Positions 37,974 through 47,977 of a DNA stretch of 64,000 bases are shown piece by piece. The notes beneath the pieces are model-generated. The model saw only the letters and a list, made by a program, of their open reading frames with translations, had not been told where the DNA came from and did not search any database. This DNA comes from Rhodococcus sp. P-2 (GTDB lineage Bacteria > Actinomycetota > Actinomycetes > Mycobacteriales > Mycobacteriaceae). Made by a program: the position numbers and the translations under genes. The stretch lies in NCBI RefSeq assembly GCF_016598535.1, contig NZ_CP066779.1, positions 1,364,001 through 1,428,000 of the forward strand, written 5' to 3'. How positions within the stretch are numbered: the stretch's first letter is position 1; each line of letters begins with the position of its first letter.

Positions 37974-37992
37974 TTAGGGAAGGCTAGCATCA
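37974..37992 (-). promoter_or_regulatory. Possible IdeR iron box
   Basis: TTAGGGAAGGCTAGCATCA matches the IdeR consensus TTAGGTTAGGCTAACCTAA at 14 of 19 positions, with the core GGCTA intact. It lies ~35-55 bases upstream of the siderophore-type lipoprotein start, as expected for an iron-repressed promoter. Confidence 0.5.
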
Positions 37993-38028
37993 GCTAACGA
38001 AGACTGTCGCCCATCGGCCAGATCGTGT

Positions 38029-38508
38029 TCAGGATGCGTCCGCGGCCCGTTCGAGCTCTGCGATGTCGATCTTCTTCATCTTCATCATCGCGTCCGTGGC
38101 GCGTTGCGCCTTGGCCCGATCCGGATCCTTCATCAGTTCGAGAAGGCGATTCGGGACTACCTGCCAGGACAATCCGAACTTGTCCTTGGCCCATCCGCAC
38201 GGGCCCTCTTCTCCGCCTTCGGTCAGCCTGGACCAGTAGTGATCGACCTCAGCCTGATCGACGCACGGAATCTCGAAAGACACTGCTTCCGAGAACGTGA
38301 ACATCGGTCCGCCGTTCAATCCGGTGAATCGCTGACCGTCGAGCTCGAAGCTGACGGTCATCACCGATCCCGCCGGCATTCCAGAAGGCGATCCCTCGAC
38401 GTACCTTTCGATTCCCAGGATCTGCCCGGAACCGAACACCGAGATGTAGAAGTTCGCTGCTTCTTCTGCTTGGTTGTCGAACCACAAACAGGGAGTAATG
38501 GAAGGCAT
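38029..38508 (-). CDS. VOC family PhnB-like protein
   Basis: 159 residues with the PhnB/3-demethylubiquinone-methyltransferase-like glyoxalase fold: ITPCLWFDNQAEEAANFYISVFGSGQI at the N-terminus and EIPCVDQAEVDHYWSRLTEGGEEGPCGWAKDKFGLSWQVVP. Small-molecule binding or hydrolysis is likely; substrate unknown. The MetLys-rich tail MMKMKKIDIAEL is unremarkable for the family. Confidence 0.85.
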   Translation of the reverse strand: MPSITPCLWFDNQAEEAANFYISVFGSGQILGIERYVEGSPSGMPAGSVMTVSFELDGQRFTGLNGGPMFTFSEAVSFEIPCVDQAEVDHYWSRLTEGGEEGPCGWAKDKFGLSWQVVPNRLLELMKDPDRAKAQRATDAMMKMKKIDIAELERAADAS

Positions 38509-38593
38509 GTTATGTCCTTGTCGATGAGGTGACGAATCAGGTGTACTCGGTTATAGACCCGACCCGAAGCGGAAACTCATCGCAAGGAATTAC

Positions 38594-39580
38594 TCAAGCC
38601 GACAACGCAGAGTCGAGCATCGGCCAGGAGCGAACGAGTTCGTCGCGCCAGTACGGCCAACCGTGCGTCCCCACCGGTTGAGTGCTGCGGGTGACATCGA
38701 CTCCGCGATCGCGCAACACCTGCGTGATCTGGTCGGTGCACAGGTTCGATCCCAGTTCCATGACCCCGCCGACGACCAGTACACGCCCCAGGGCAGGAGT
38801 GTCGAGAGTTTCGTGCGGGCCTGGCAGTCCAGATCCCGAGGCGAGATACACCTTGGTGCCGCGTAGCTTGTCGGCATTGGCGAAGATGTCGTGCTCTTGC
38901 CAAGCCTCGCTGCCTGCCGGACCCCACATCTGCTCCGAACGGGCATTTCCGTTGACGACCACAAGATCGGTCAACGCCTTGCCGAATCCTCCGACGGTTG
39001 TGTAGCAGCCGCTGTAGCCCGCGACTGCGTCGTACAACCCGGCCGAGCGTTGGGCCAGGATCAGCGCGGCCTCTGCGCCCATCGAGATCCCACCGATTGC
39101 GTTGTGTCCGTTCGTTGCGAACCTCGTGTCGATCAGTGGGGGAAGCTCTTTCGTCAGGAACGTCTCCCATTTCAGACGACCGAATTTCGGGTGATCTTCC
39201 TGCCAATCGGTGTACATGGTGCCTGTTCCACCGATGGGGAGTACGACGTTCACGTTCTTGTCGGCAAAGAACGGGACGATATCGCCGTTAGCCGGGGCCA
39301 ACCAGTTGTTCTCTTCGATCTGCCCGGAATTGCCGTCCAGGAGATACAGCGTCCCGCGCGGTTCCGAGCGGTCGGCAGGAAGCAGTACTTTCACCTGCAT
39401 GGTGCGCCCCATAGCGGGACTCGCGACGTCGAGAAGAACCAAGCGCGAAGACAGTTCGGTGACGCCCGTTATCTTCGGGGTCTCGTCGGCGAGCGCGGTC
39501 GAGGGCAGCGCAAGTAGTGAAATCAAGGCGAGCGCGCCGACGAGCCCTACGCTTCGAAGGCTGGCTCGATGGGACCTCAC
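38594..39580 (-). CDS. Mycolyltransferase (antigen 85/Myt family), second of pair
   Basis: 328 residues from the GTG that overlaps the upstream stop (GTGA); an ATG at 39643 would overlap the first gene by 67 bases. N-terminal signal peptide ending at ALA-DETP. Esterase-D-type alpha/beta hydrolase: nucleophile Ser in GGISMGAEAAL, catalytic His in PVGTHGWPYW, acidic residue in between. Such enzymes move mycolic acids between trehalose and arabinogalactan or proteins. Translationally coupled to its paralogue, downstream of two tiny peptide genes. Confidence 0.88.
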   Translation of the reverse strand: MRSHRASLRSVGLVGALALISLLALPSTALADETPKITGVTELSSRLVLLDVASPAMGRTMQVKVLLPADRSEPRGTLYLLDGNSGQIEENNWLAPANGDIVPFFADKNVNVVLPIGGTGTMYTDWQEDHPKFGRLKWETFLTKELPPLIDTRFATNGHNAIGGISMGAEAALILAQRSAGLYDAVAGYSGCYTTVGGFGKALTDLVVVNGNARSEQMWGPAGSEAWQEHDIFANADKLRGTKVYLASGSGLPGPHETLDTPALGRVLVVGGVMELGSNLCTDQITQVLRDRGVDVTRSTQPVGTHGWPYWRDELVRSWPMLDSALSA

Positions 39581-40581
39581 ACGCCGAGCGACGCGGCGAT
39601 CATCGGCCACGAGTCGTGTAAGTCGTCTTCCCAGTATCCCCATGAATGCGTTCCTGCCGGCTTGAAGTTGTAGCGAATGTTGTTCATACCCAATGCGTTC
39701 GTCCTGTCCGCAAGCTGGGTGGTGCAGTAGTGCGTTGCCGCCTCGATTCCGCCACCGAGAACGAGCTGCAACGCCAAATCTGTGACGTCGTTGCCGATCC
39801 GTGGATCTGCAAGTGTGTCGTACGGACCCGGAATCCCGGTTGCAGTGGTGATGTACATCGGGATGCGAGGTAACTTGTCCGCGTTGACAACCGGATCGTG
39901 AGGCGGCCAGCCGGGACCATCGTACGGACCCCACATGTTCTCCGCGTTACCGCCACCCACTGCAACCACGAGTTTCACGAAGTCCTGACCGATGCCGGGA
40001 CTCGTCATCGCACACCCACTGAAGGACCCGACACTGTTGTACAGCGCGGGCGCCGCCATAGCCAAATCCAGTACCGACGTGCCTGCCATCGACAAGCCTG
40101 CCAGAGCGTTCTCGCCGGTCGTCGCGAACATCGAATCGATTACCGGCGGTAGTTCTTCCGTCAGGAACGTGGTCCACATGTTGACCCCGTTGTTGTTGCC
40201 GGATTTCGCGAGGCCGGGGTCCGGCCGCTCCCAATCGGTGTAGTAGCTGAATGCTCCGCCCAGAGGGGTGACCACGTTGACGTGCTTGTCCGCGAAGAAC
40301 TTCGGCGCATCGGTCCGCACCGACCACGTCGCATCGTCTTTGCCTCCGTCCACTCCGTTGAGTAGGTAGAGCGTCGGAGCGGGCCTCGAGGTATCAGCGG
40401 GCCGCAAGACCTGCAACGGAATGTCGCGCCCCATCGACGGTGAGTACACCGAGATGTCGACCAGCCTGCTGTCCACCGACTGAGCGTGACCCGGTGCCAT
40501 GAGGAGCTGGAGCCCACATACTGCCGTGGCCAACGCCAAGAAGACGCGGAAAACCGTTCGCAAAGCACGAGTCTCGATCAT
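39577..40581 (-). CDS. Mycolyltransferase (antigen 85/Myt family), first of pair
   Basis: 334 residues from the ATG at 40581. Signal peptide then ISVYSPSMGRDIPLQVLRP typical of the family. Nucleophile Ser in LAGLSMAGTSVLDLA, His in PAGTHSWGYWEDDL. FbpA/MytC-type: could transfer mycolate to cell-wall sugars or, as MytC does in C. glutamicum, to Ser of small porin peptides. It starts ~140 bases downstream of two leaderless peptide genes, separated from them by a hairpin. It overlaps the second mycolyltransferase by four bases. Confidence 0.9.
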   Translation of the reverse strand: MIETRALRTVFRVFLALATAVCGLQLLMAPGHAQSVDSRLVDISVYSPSMGRDIPLQVLRPADTSRPAPTLYLLNGVDGGKDDATWSVRTDAPKFFADKHVNVVTPLGGAFSYYTDWERPDPGLAKSGNNNGVNMWTTFLTEELPPVIDSMFATTGENALAGLSMAGTSVLDLAMAAPALYNSVGSFSGCAMTSPGIGQDFVKLVVAVGGGNAENMWGPYDGPGWPPHDPVVNADKLPRIPMYITTATGIPGPYDTLADPRIGNDVTDLALQLVLGGGIEAATHYCTTQLADRTNALGMNNIRYNFKPAGTHSWGYWEDDLHDSWPMIAASLGV

Positions 40582-40677
40582 CCGGGTCACTCTCTTCGGC
40601 AGCGGAACCTTTCGAACGGTACCGGCTGAAAGAGGCAAACCCGACGTGATCGGAAAAACTCGATCCGGTCGACGACG

Positions 40678-40708
40678 AAAGGCTCACGCACCGAGTGCGT
40701 GAGCCTTT
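40678..40708. terminator. Bidirectional hairpin between the peptide and mycolyltransferase genes
   Basis: AAAGGCTCACGCA pairs perfectly with TGCGTGAGCCTTT around a CCGAG loop. It is followed by TTTCGTCG on the minus strand. It would end or attenuate the transcript of the 33-residue peptide gene (stop 40724) before the mycolyltransferase start (40581). Confidence 0.75.
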
Positions 40709-40723
40709 CTCGTCAGACGACGC

Positions 40724-40825
40724 TTACTTGGGCGTAACCGTGCCGCCGCTGAGCGTGGTCAGTGCGTCAACGAGACGCTGACCGAGGTTGTTGACGCTTC
40801 CGATGGCTTCACCGAGAGATCCCAT
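40724..40825 (-). CDS. 33-residue leaderless peptide, strong RBS (PorH/PorA-like candidate)
   Basis: Begins MGSLGEAIGSVNNLGQRL and ends SGGTVTPK. An excellent ribosome binding site (AGGAGG at 40832-40837, 6 bases before ATG) makes it one of the best translated starts in the window. No signal peptide; weakly amphipathic helix, with Ser residues that could be acylated. It is the second of two tandem small genes directly upstream of two mycolyltransferases. By analogy to C. glutamicum PorA/PorH it may be an outer-membrane pore or matrix peptide; analogy only, no sequence identity claimed. Confidence 0.65.
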   Translation of the reverse strand: MGSLGEAIGSVNNLGQRLVDALTTLSGGTVTPK

Positions 40826-40896
40826 GAGTTTCCTCCTGCAGTTTGTCGAAATTGAAGTAACTACACCCGGAGCGGGCGTGGCAATGTCGCGCTGAA

Positions 40897-41022
40897 TTAG
40901 GGGGTGGGGTCTTTGGAGATGGTCTCTACCGATCCCATGAAGGTCTTGAGCAGACCGTCAGCGCTGAACAGTGATCCCAGGCCCTGAACAACAGCGCCGA
41001 GAATTCCTTCCATTGAACCCAT
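40897..41022 (-). CDS. 41-residue leaderless peptide (PorH/PorA-like candidate)
   Basis: Begins MGSMEGILGAVVQGLGSLF and ends ISKDPTP. Preceded by AAGGAG five bases before the ATG. The central part is a hydrophobic amphipathic helix, without Lys/Arg until residue 26; Ser3, Ser17, Ser20 and Ser31 are available for modification. No signal peptide. It shares the MGS start with the next small gene, suggesting an old duplication. It lies 71 bases upstream of the 33-residue gene, likely on the same transcript. Confidence 0.65.
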   Translation of the reverse strand: MGSMEGILGAVVQGLGSLFSADGLLKTFMGSVETISKDPTP

Positions 41023-41075
41023 GTGAATCTCCTTGAGAGGTCAGAGGTCAGCTGCCAAAAAGCACCCGACAGTGC

Positions 41076-41093
41076 TGTGACAGCTGCGTCACA
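41076..41093. promoter_or_regulatory. Dyad upstream of the small-peptide genes
   Basis: TGTGAC-AGCTGC-GTCACA: two perfect 6-base arms, 54-71 bases upstream of the 41-residue gene start. It resembles a CRP/GlxR site but with a longer spacer (8 instead of 6 between TGTGA and TCACA). The rest of the 270-base gap to the divergent winged-helix gene holds no convincing gene. Confidence 0.4.
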
Positions 41094-41294
41094 TCTGTAA
41101 TGTATCCGTGACGTGGGTAACAGTAATCATACGAACGACCAGTTGGCAAAGGATTTCGACAATGGGGTCATTATTTCGACTAATAAGGTCTGCTACTGAA
41201 AAAATTCCGGCCAATCGGTCGAATCTGACCAATTCTGTCGCCACATTGATCAACCGCCCCAAATCCTGCGGTTACCCACCAGTAAACTGAAATC

Positions 41295-42416
41295 ATGTCT
41301 AGCGCAACCTCACTCACGCAGGTAGCTAATTTCCGGTGGCACCGCCACCAACTCGACAGGCCCCATTCCGGTGACGCCGATCACAACGACTGCGCAATAC
41401 TCGACCTCGGGATTCAGAACACCGGACCGGACGGCGCCGCGTGGGCACTGCGGATCCGCGGCGTCCGCGGCGACGCCACTGACCTCGCTCTTGCCTGGAC
41501 GTTGCGCGGCGCTCCCCACTACTACCGTCGTCGCGACCTGCCTGCTGTCGCCGTCGCCACGTCCCCGTTCAGCGAAGCTGATGCAGCCAAACGCATTTAC
41601 GACGCGAACCGGCCACTGAAGGCCGCCGGCATTCCGACCCTGACCGCTCTGCAAACAGTTGCTACCGCGATGCGGGACATCGTCTCCAAACCAACCGTCA
41701 AGGGCGAGATGTCCGCGAAGTTGACCACCCGGGTCACCGAGCCGTATCTGAGATTCTGCCGCCCGTGCAACGCCACCCATCTGTACGAGATGCCGTTCCG
41801 GCTCGCGGCACTTCAGGCAGGCCTCGAGCTGCAGCCGGGCACATCTCCCCCAGTGCTCGAACGCATTCCGGGTTGGCGTCGACGCCCGTACACATCCTCA
41901 GGTTCGGACGCCGATCCTCGCTTCGACGTGATCCGCGGATATTTGCGCTTCTACGGCCCCGCCACTCCTGCTCTCGTTGCGTCGTTTCTCGATGCCCCGG
42001 TCAAGGACGTCAGGGCCCACTGGCCCGCCGATACCGAGGAGATCGAGGTGAACGGCGAGAAGCGGTGGATTCTCGAACAGGACCGCGAAGACTTGCTCGG
42101 CTCCCCCACCGATTCGAGCACTCGCCTACTCGGGCCTTTCGATCCGTATGTACAGCTCAAGGATCGGGAGACCCTGGTTCCCGATCCGGACGCACAGAAG
42201 ACGGTGTGGCCAACCCTCGGGCGACCGGGCACGGTGGTGGTCGGCGGCACGATCACCGGACTGTGGCGACCGCGGGCGTCCGGAAAGAAGCTGAAGGTCG
42301 CGGTCACCCCGTGGGGAACGTGGTCACGATCGGCCCGCGCAGCGGTGGCCGAGCAGGCCGAAATCCTTGCCGAATTTCGCGGCGTCGAGCTCTCCGAACT
42401 GGTCGAAGTATCTTGA
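41295..42416 (+). CDS. Winged-helix DNA-binding domain protein (HTH_42/AlkZ-like)
   Basis: 373 residues. The family (DUF1006/HTH_42) contains the DNA glycosylase AlkZ of Streptomyces; matching segments are the N-terminal LTQVANFRWHRHQL, the middle FDVIRGYLRFYGPATPALVASFLD and the C-terminal GTITGLWRPRASGKKLKVAV. A glycosylase or transcription factor role cannot be decided; the AlkZ catalytic motif is not clearly visible to me. Divergent from the peptide/mycolyltransferase unit. Confidence 0.75.
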   Translation: MSSATSLTQVANFRWHRHQLDRPHSGDADHNDCAILDLGIQNTGPDGAAWALRIRGVRGDATDLALAWTLRGAPHYYRRRDLPAVAVATSPFSEADAAKRIYDANRPLKAAGIPTLTALQTVATAMRDIVSKPTVKGEMSAKLTTRVTEPYLRFCRPCNATHLYEMPFRLAALQAGLELQPGTSPPVLERIPGWRRRPYTSSGSDADPRFDVIRGYLRFYGPATPALVASFLDAPVKDVRAHWPADTEEIEVNGEKRWILEQDREDLLGSPTDSSTRLLGPFDPYVQLKDRETLVPDPDAQKTVWPTLGRPGTVVVGGTITGLWRPRASGKKLKVAVTPWGTWSRSARAAVAEQAEILAEFRGVELSELVEVS

Positions 42417-42530
42417 TCGAGCCAGTGGTATCCGGATAATTCCAGCTCACACCCGCCCCGATTCAGAGAAGGAAACCCCCAACGATAACCTGAATGCGAC
42501 CTTCGCACGCACCCTTGTTCAGGAGAGATG

Positions 42531-44228
<1,698 letters not shown>

Positions 44229-44242
44229 ACACGTCAACAGCA

Positions 44243-44279
44243 AAGAGCCCCGGCGAGTTTCGATCGCCGGGGCTCTTTT
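44243..44279 (+). terminator. Rho-independent terminator after fumarase
   Basis: A 14-bp stem AAGAGCCCCGGCGA / TCGCCGGGGCTCTT with a 7-base loop, followed by TT. It ends the fum transcript 14 bases after the stop and may act for the convergent gene as well. Confidence 0.9.
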
Positions 44280-44288
44280 GTGTCTTTG

Positions 44289-44639
44289 TCAGGTCCAGAG
44301 CGCGGCCACGAATACGGTCACGATCGACAAACCGCCGACGACGTGTACCAGATTCGGATTGGGCTGGCCCTTCTTCTGCTTCGCACGGGTGATCTCGGCA
44401 AGCGCCACGATGACCAACGAAAGCACCAGCTTCACAGCGATCTTCGCGTGAATGTAGTTCCTGTCCAGGGCGCCTTCGCCCAACCCGACGATGATCAGGC
44501 CGGACACGAACTGCATCCTGGCACCCCACACCATGACCTCGGTGATCGAAGGAGCCTTGAGGACGGTGAAGTAGCTACCGACCAGGGCAGCCATACCGAG
44601 TAGATGAATCACTACAAAGACGTTGTATAGAACAGACAT
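44289..44639 (-). CDS. Four-helix integral membrane protein
   Basis: 116 residues with four hydrophobic segments (about 4-24, 40-54, 67-82, 96-114) and a basic loop RAKQKKGQPNP before the last helix. No known motif; a small transport or quinone-associated role is possible but not shown. ATG start is clear. Confidence 0.75.
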   Translation of the reverse strand: MSVLYNVFVVIHLLGMAALVGSYFTVLKAPSITEVMVWGARMQFVSGLIIVGLGEGALDRNYIHAKIAVKLVLSLVIVALAEITRAKQKKGQPNPNLVHVVGGLSIVTVFVAALWT

Positions 44640-44691
44640 ACAAGCACTTTAACTTGTACCTTGTTCTGGCCGAACGGAACTGCGACTTCTC

Positions 44692-45255
44692 TCAGAGAAT
44701 TCCGGCTTCGGATGCGGCGGAACGATATTTCGCTGCCAAGGTGTCCACCGTCTCGTGTGCGTTGAGGCCACTGGGATTGGGCACGATCCACAGTTTTGCC
44801 CCCTCGAAATCGCGGTCTTGGCGCCCGGCCTTCGCCTTCTTGTCACCGAAAGCTGTTCGATAGGCGGTGATCCCGGCGAAGGCAACGACTACTGGTTTGG
44901 TTGCGCGCACGATCTTTCGGACCCGGACTCCGCCAGTTGCGAGCTCCTCCGACGTCAATTCATCTGCGCGCGCAGTTGCCCGCACCGCCAAGTTGGTGAT
45001 CCCCACTCCCCGATCGATCAGATGTTGTGTGTCAGCGTCCGACATACCCGCGGAGGGGTCGATCGCACGCTCGATGATGCCTGCCCGCAGCAGTGCCGGA
45101 TAGAACCGATTACCCGGCCTCGCGAAATGCGCGCCCGTCGCGGCAGTCCACAGTCCCGGATTGATACCGACGAACAACAGCCGACAATTCGGCCCGATCA
45201 GATCCTCGATCTCGGTGTCTCGGAAAGACTCCAGCTCGGCGCGCGTGAATCCCAT
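44692..45255 (-). CDS. mug: Mismatch-specific (G:U/T) DNA glycosylase
   Basis: 187-residue UDG-superfamily enzyme that removes uracil/thymine or ethenocytosine from mismatches. Family motif 1 LFVGINPGLWTA (with Asn) and motif 2 PNPSGLNAH are complete. It adds to the DNA-repair genes of the window (xthA, sbcCD, mutT2). Starts 21 bases after... the neighbouring WS/DGAT gene on the same strand ends just upstream, so read-through is possible. Confidence 0.9.
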   Translation of the reverse strand: MGFTRAELESFRDTEIEDLIGPNCRLLFVGINPGLWTAATGAHFARPGNRFYPALLRAGIIERAIDPSAGMSDADTQHLIDRGVGITNLAVRATARADELTSEELATGGVRVRKIVRATKPVVVAFAGITAYRTAFGDKKAKAGRQDRDFEGAKLWIVPNPSGLNAHETVDTLAAKYRSAASEAGIL

Positions 45256-45275
45256 GCTCCCAGTACATCAGGCCG

Positions 45276-46604
45276 TCACGACAGCGCCTCGCGCACCTCG
45301 TCGATCGCGTCGTGCATCATCTGCTCGTACACGTCGATGTCCGGAATCGAGGCCGGACTGCTGGTGATGCTGATCGTCACCGTGTCCCCGATACCGTGGA
45401 CGCCGTGGGTCAACGACATGACCGGTGACAAACTCGGGAAGCCGGCGGTGAACCTAACGACGCCGCCTCCGAGCATCAGATCCGCCTCACCGCGCGCGAC
45501 ACTCGACACCACGGTGTTGCCGGTGACCTCGTCGGGCACCGCCGTGAAATCGTATTGCTGCACGCCCCAACGGACCAGCGGGCCGGGAACCGCGTTCAGC
45601 GCGAGATCCGACGCTGCACTGGACGGATGGGACGCTCGTGCGCGACGCTCGTCCATCGACTCCTTGATCCGTTGGGCTCGCTCACGAAGGTCTTCGACGT
45701 CCGGGAACAGTCCGACACCTGCATTGCGGAAGTGGTTGCGCGCCGTGGGTGTACCCGCCTTGGCGATGGTCACCTCAGCTCCCAGTTCCGGCGGTACCGA
45801 GCCGTCTCGCTCGGTGAGGTAGTTCGCCATCGCCAGCGAGATAGCTGTCATCGCTCCGACCGTGACGGATACGCCGTCGCCACGGAAATCTGCGCTGTCC
45901 CGCACGACCATGCGCACCAATCGGTGAGGTCCGGGAGGGATGTTGGAGCGCACTTTGGGACGGCTCGCCGCCTGCGGCGCAACAACTCCCGATTCGGTGT
46001 CGGCCTGCAGTTGCACCTGCGCTCGGTGCCCCGCCCGGCCGTCGCGGAACAGTGAAACGAGTTGACCCGGCAGGCGCAAGGCGGCGCGGCCCAGAATCTC
46101 GGCTGATCCGCTACGCCGCACGTCCGTCTTCTGCTGCGCGGGCGGTTGCGGCGAGAACAGCTGGCGAGCAATCGCCGACGCCCGTTTGCCGTCTGCCAGA
46201 GAATGCGCGACCTGCAGAACTGCGATCAGCGCCGGGCCACTGCAGCGCGGCACGCCGGTGACGCCGTGAAACAGGTGCAGCGCCCACGGCGACTCGCGCG
46301 GATCGACGTGGTTCTCGAGGAGTTTCTCGATTCCCTGAATGCACGAGATCCACGAGTCATCGGTCAGCTCATGCACTCTCACCAACGAGGCATCGACCGG
46401 CATGGGTTCCCAGACCGGATAGTCGAGGTGCCACGGTGATTCACGAATCCGAACATTGAGATCCGGAATGAGCGACGCTCGTTCCACCGCTGAGCGGCGT
46501 AGCTCGTCGATCGACTGGCTCTGACCGTCGAAACAGTAGAGCAATAGCTGATCGTTCGGGATCTTCTCCGAAATCCAGAAAGTTTGGGCGTCGGTGGGCG
46601 TCAT
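45276..46604 (-). CDS. WS/DGAT-like O-acyltransferase with altered active site
   Basis: 442 residues from the ATG (a GTG nine bases earlier is possible). N-terminal MTPTDAQTFWISEK and C-terminal SLTHGVHGIGDTVTISITSS match the wax-ester synthase/diacylglycerol acyltransferase fold. The catalytic HHxxxDG motif reads AHSLADG: first His replaced by Ala, second His and Asp kept. Such divergent members are abundant in rhodococci; the substrate may differ from acyl-CoA:diacylglycerol. Probably co-transcribed with the SRPBCC gene upstream. Confidence 0.85.
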   Translation of the reverse strand: MTPTDAQTFWISEKIPNDQLLLYCFDGQSQSIDELRRSAVERASLIPDLNVRIRESPWHLDYPVWEPMPVDASLVRVHELTDDSWISCIQGIEKLLENHVDPRESPWALHLFHGVTGVPRCSGPALIAVLQVAHSLADGKRASAIARQLFSPQPPAQQKTDVRRSGSAEILGRAALRLPGQLVSLFRDGRAGHRAQVQLQADTESGVVAPQAASRPKVRSNIPPGPHRLVRMVVRDSADFRGDGVSVTVGAMTAISLAMANYLTERDGSVPPELGAEVTIAKAGTPTARNHFRNAGVGLFPDVEDLRERAQRIKESMDERRARASHPSSAASDLALNAVPGPLVRWGVQQYDFTAVPDEVTGNTVVSSVARGEADLMLGGGVVRFTAGFPSLSPVMSLTHGVHGIGDTVTISITSSPASIPDIDVYEQMMHDAIDEVREALS

Positions 46605-46636
46605 CCGTAACACCGGGAGACGGTACCACCGGCTTG

Positions 46637-47113
46637 TCAGCTCTTTTCTGCAGCAGCTTTCAGCTGAGACAGGCCCTTCTCGAAATCCTTACCGACGAGC
46701 TTGTCCATGCTGAAGATGAAACCGAAGATCTTGAAGAACAGATTCTTCTTCCCGGTCATCTTCCACGTCACCTGAACATCACCGGCATTCGGCGAGATGA
46801 GAAAGGTGGTGACGTTCTGCGCCTTGAACGGCTTGAGGAAGGCCAGGTCCAGAACTACGCGTTCATTCGGGACGGATTCGGTGATCACCATCGAGCCGGA
46901 GCCCGCCTTCTTGTTTCCCGCCCAGGCGTACGAAGCCCCGACGCCCGCGTCCGGACCCGCGTACGTACGCTGCATTGCCGGGTCGAGACCTTCCCAGGGC
47001 GACCACTGCGTCCACTGGTGGAAATCGTTGATCAACGCGAAGACGACCGATGCTTCTGCCTTGACGATCGTCGTACGTTCTACCAGGAATTCGTCGGAAT
47101 TCTGCGAAGCCAT
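46637..47113 (-). CDS. SRPBCC (START-like) domain protein
   Basis: 158 residues with the polyketide-cyclase/dehydrase type SRPBCC fold: IVKAEASVVFALINDFHQWTQWSPWEGLDPAMQRTYAGPDAGVGASYAWAG. Binds a hydrophobic ligand; enzymatic role unknown. Clear ATG. On the same strand as the WS/DGAT-like gene. Confidence 0.85.
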   Translation of the reverse strand: MASQNSDEFLVERTTIVKAEASVVFALINDFHQWTQWSPWEGLDPAMQRTYAGPDAGVGASYAWAGNKKAGSGSMVITESVPNERVVLDLAFLKPFKAQNVTTFLISPNAGDVQVTWKMTGKKNLFFKIFGFIFSMDKLVGKDFEKGLSQLKAAAEKS

Positions 47114-47188
47114 CGTCGATCTCCAATTCTCGGGCGTGACAAGTGTTCGGAATTATCCACGGTCGACGAGATCGGGGCGAGTCGGCAC

Positions 47189-47554
47189 TCAGCCCCGCAG
47201 GCACAGGCAGAAGTGGTGACCGACCGGGTCGCGGTAGACGCGGAAAGTCTGATGCTCCGGGATGCCGGTCACCCGCTGCGCACCCAGGCTGATCACCCAA
47301 GCCTCCGCGGGGTCGAGAGAATCGACGAGCAGATCCAGATGGATCCCGACGCCGGAGGTCGGCCAGTCCACCGGAACGAAATCCGGAGCGAGCTGAAACG
47401 CGAGCCGCTCCCCGCCGGGTCCTTCGATCACGTGCCAATCGTCCTCGTCGCGAACACTTTTCCAGTCGAGGACCTGGACGTAGAAGCTGGCCAATGCAGC
47501 CGGATCCGGGCAGTCCAGGACTGTGTAGTCCATACCGATGTTCGGGCGCGTCAC
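47189..47554 (-). CDS. VOC/glyoxalase family protein
   Basis: 121 residues, GTG start overlapping the holin-like stop (GTGA). A glyoxalase-like fold with LDCPDPAALASFYVQVLDW at the N-terminus and FRVYRDPVGHHFCLCL at the C-terminus. Metal ligand pattern is plausible but substrate unknown (often antibiotic- or electrophile-related). Confidence 0.85.
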   Translation of the reverse strand: MTRPNIGMDYTVLDCPDPAALASFYVQVLDWKSVRDEDDWHVIEGPGGERLAFQLAPDFVPVDWPTSGVGIHLDLLVDSLDPAEAWVISLGAQRVTGIPEHQTFRVYRDPVGHHFCLCLRG

Positions 47555-47937
47555 TGTGCCTTCTTCTCCTGAACTTTCTTACGCACGAACAACAACGGAA
47601 GAACCAGCGTCGCAACTGCGGTTACCAGCCACACGACGACGGTTCCCAGAATCCACGTCGAGACACCGGAAATCGACAGATTGGAGAAGAGCGACGCCAC
47701 CAACAGAGCGACAAACGTCGATACCAATCCGATTCCGCCGAGAAATGCCGGTGCGTGCCGCTTCGCCACTGTGGCGATGAACGGCGCCAGGACCGACTGC
47801 GCAATCGCAAAGATCACGACCGCAACGATGAATCCGGATGTGGGCGCCGAGAAACCCGAAAGAATCAACGACGCAACAAGAAGCCCGACAGCGGCAGAAC
47901 CCAGGAAGATCGCGGCGCGAATCAGGAAGCTGATCAT
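47551..47937 (-). CDS. Phage-holin-like four-helix membrane protein
   Basis: 128 residues with four membrane helices, matching the mycobacterial 4-TMS holin superfamily IV. C-terminal VRKKVQEKKAQ is basic. No other phage gene is near, so this is most likely a chromosomal membrane protein rather than a prophage remnant. Overlaps the VOC gene. Confidence 0.75.
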   Translation of the reverse strand: MISFLIRAAIFLGSAAVGLLVASLILSGFSAPTSGFIVAVVIFAIAQSVLAPFIATVAKRHAPAFLGGIGLVSTFVALLVASLFSNLSISGVSTWILGTVVVWLVTAVATLVLPLLFVRKKVQEKKAQ

Positions 47938-47977
47938 TTGTTGATCCTATATGTCGGATATCGAGGAGAACAGATAT

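Noticed and set aside
41108-41290. 60-residue plus-strand frame before the winged-helix gene
   Set aside because: AT-rich codons, no ribosome binding site; most likely promoter DNA.
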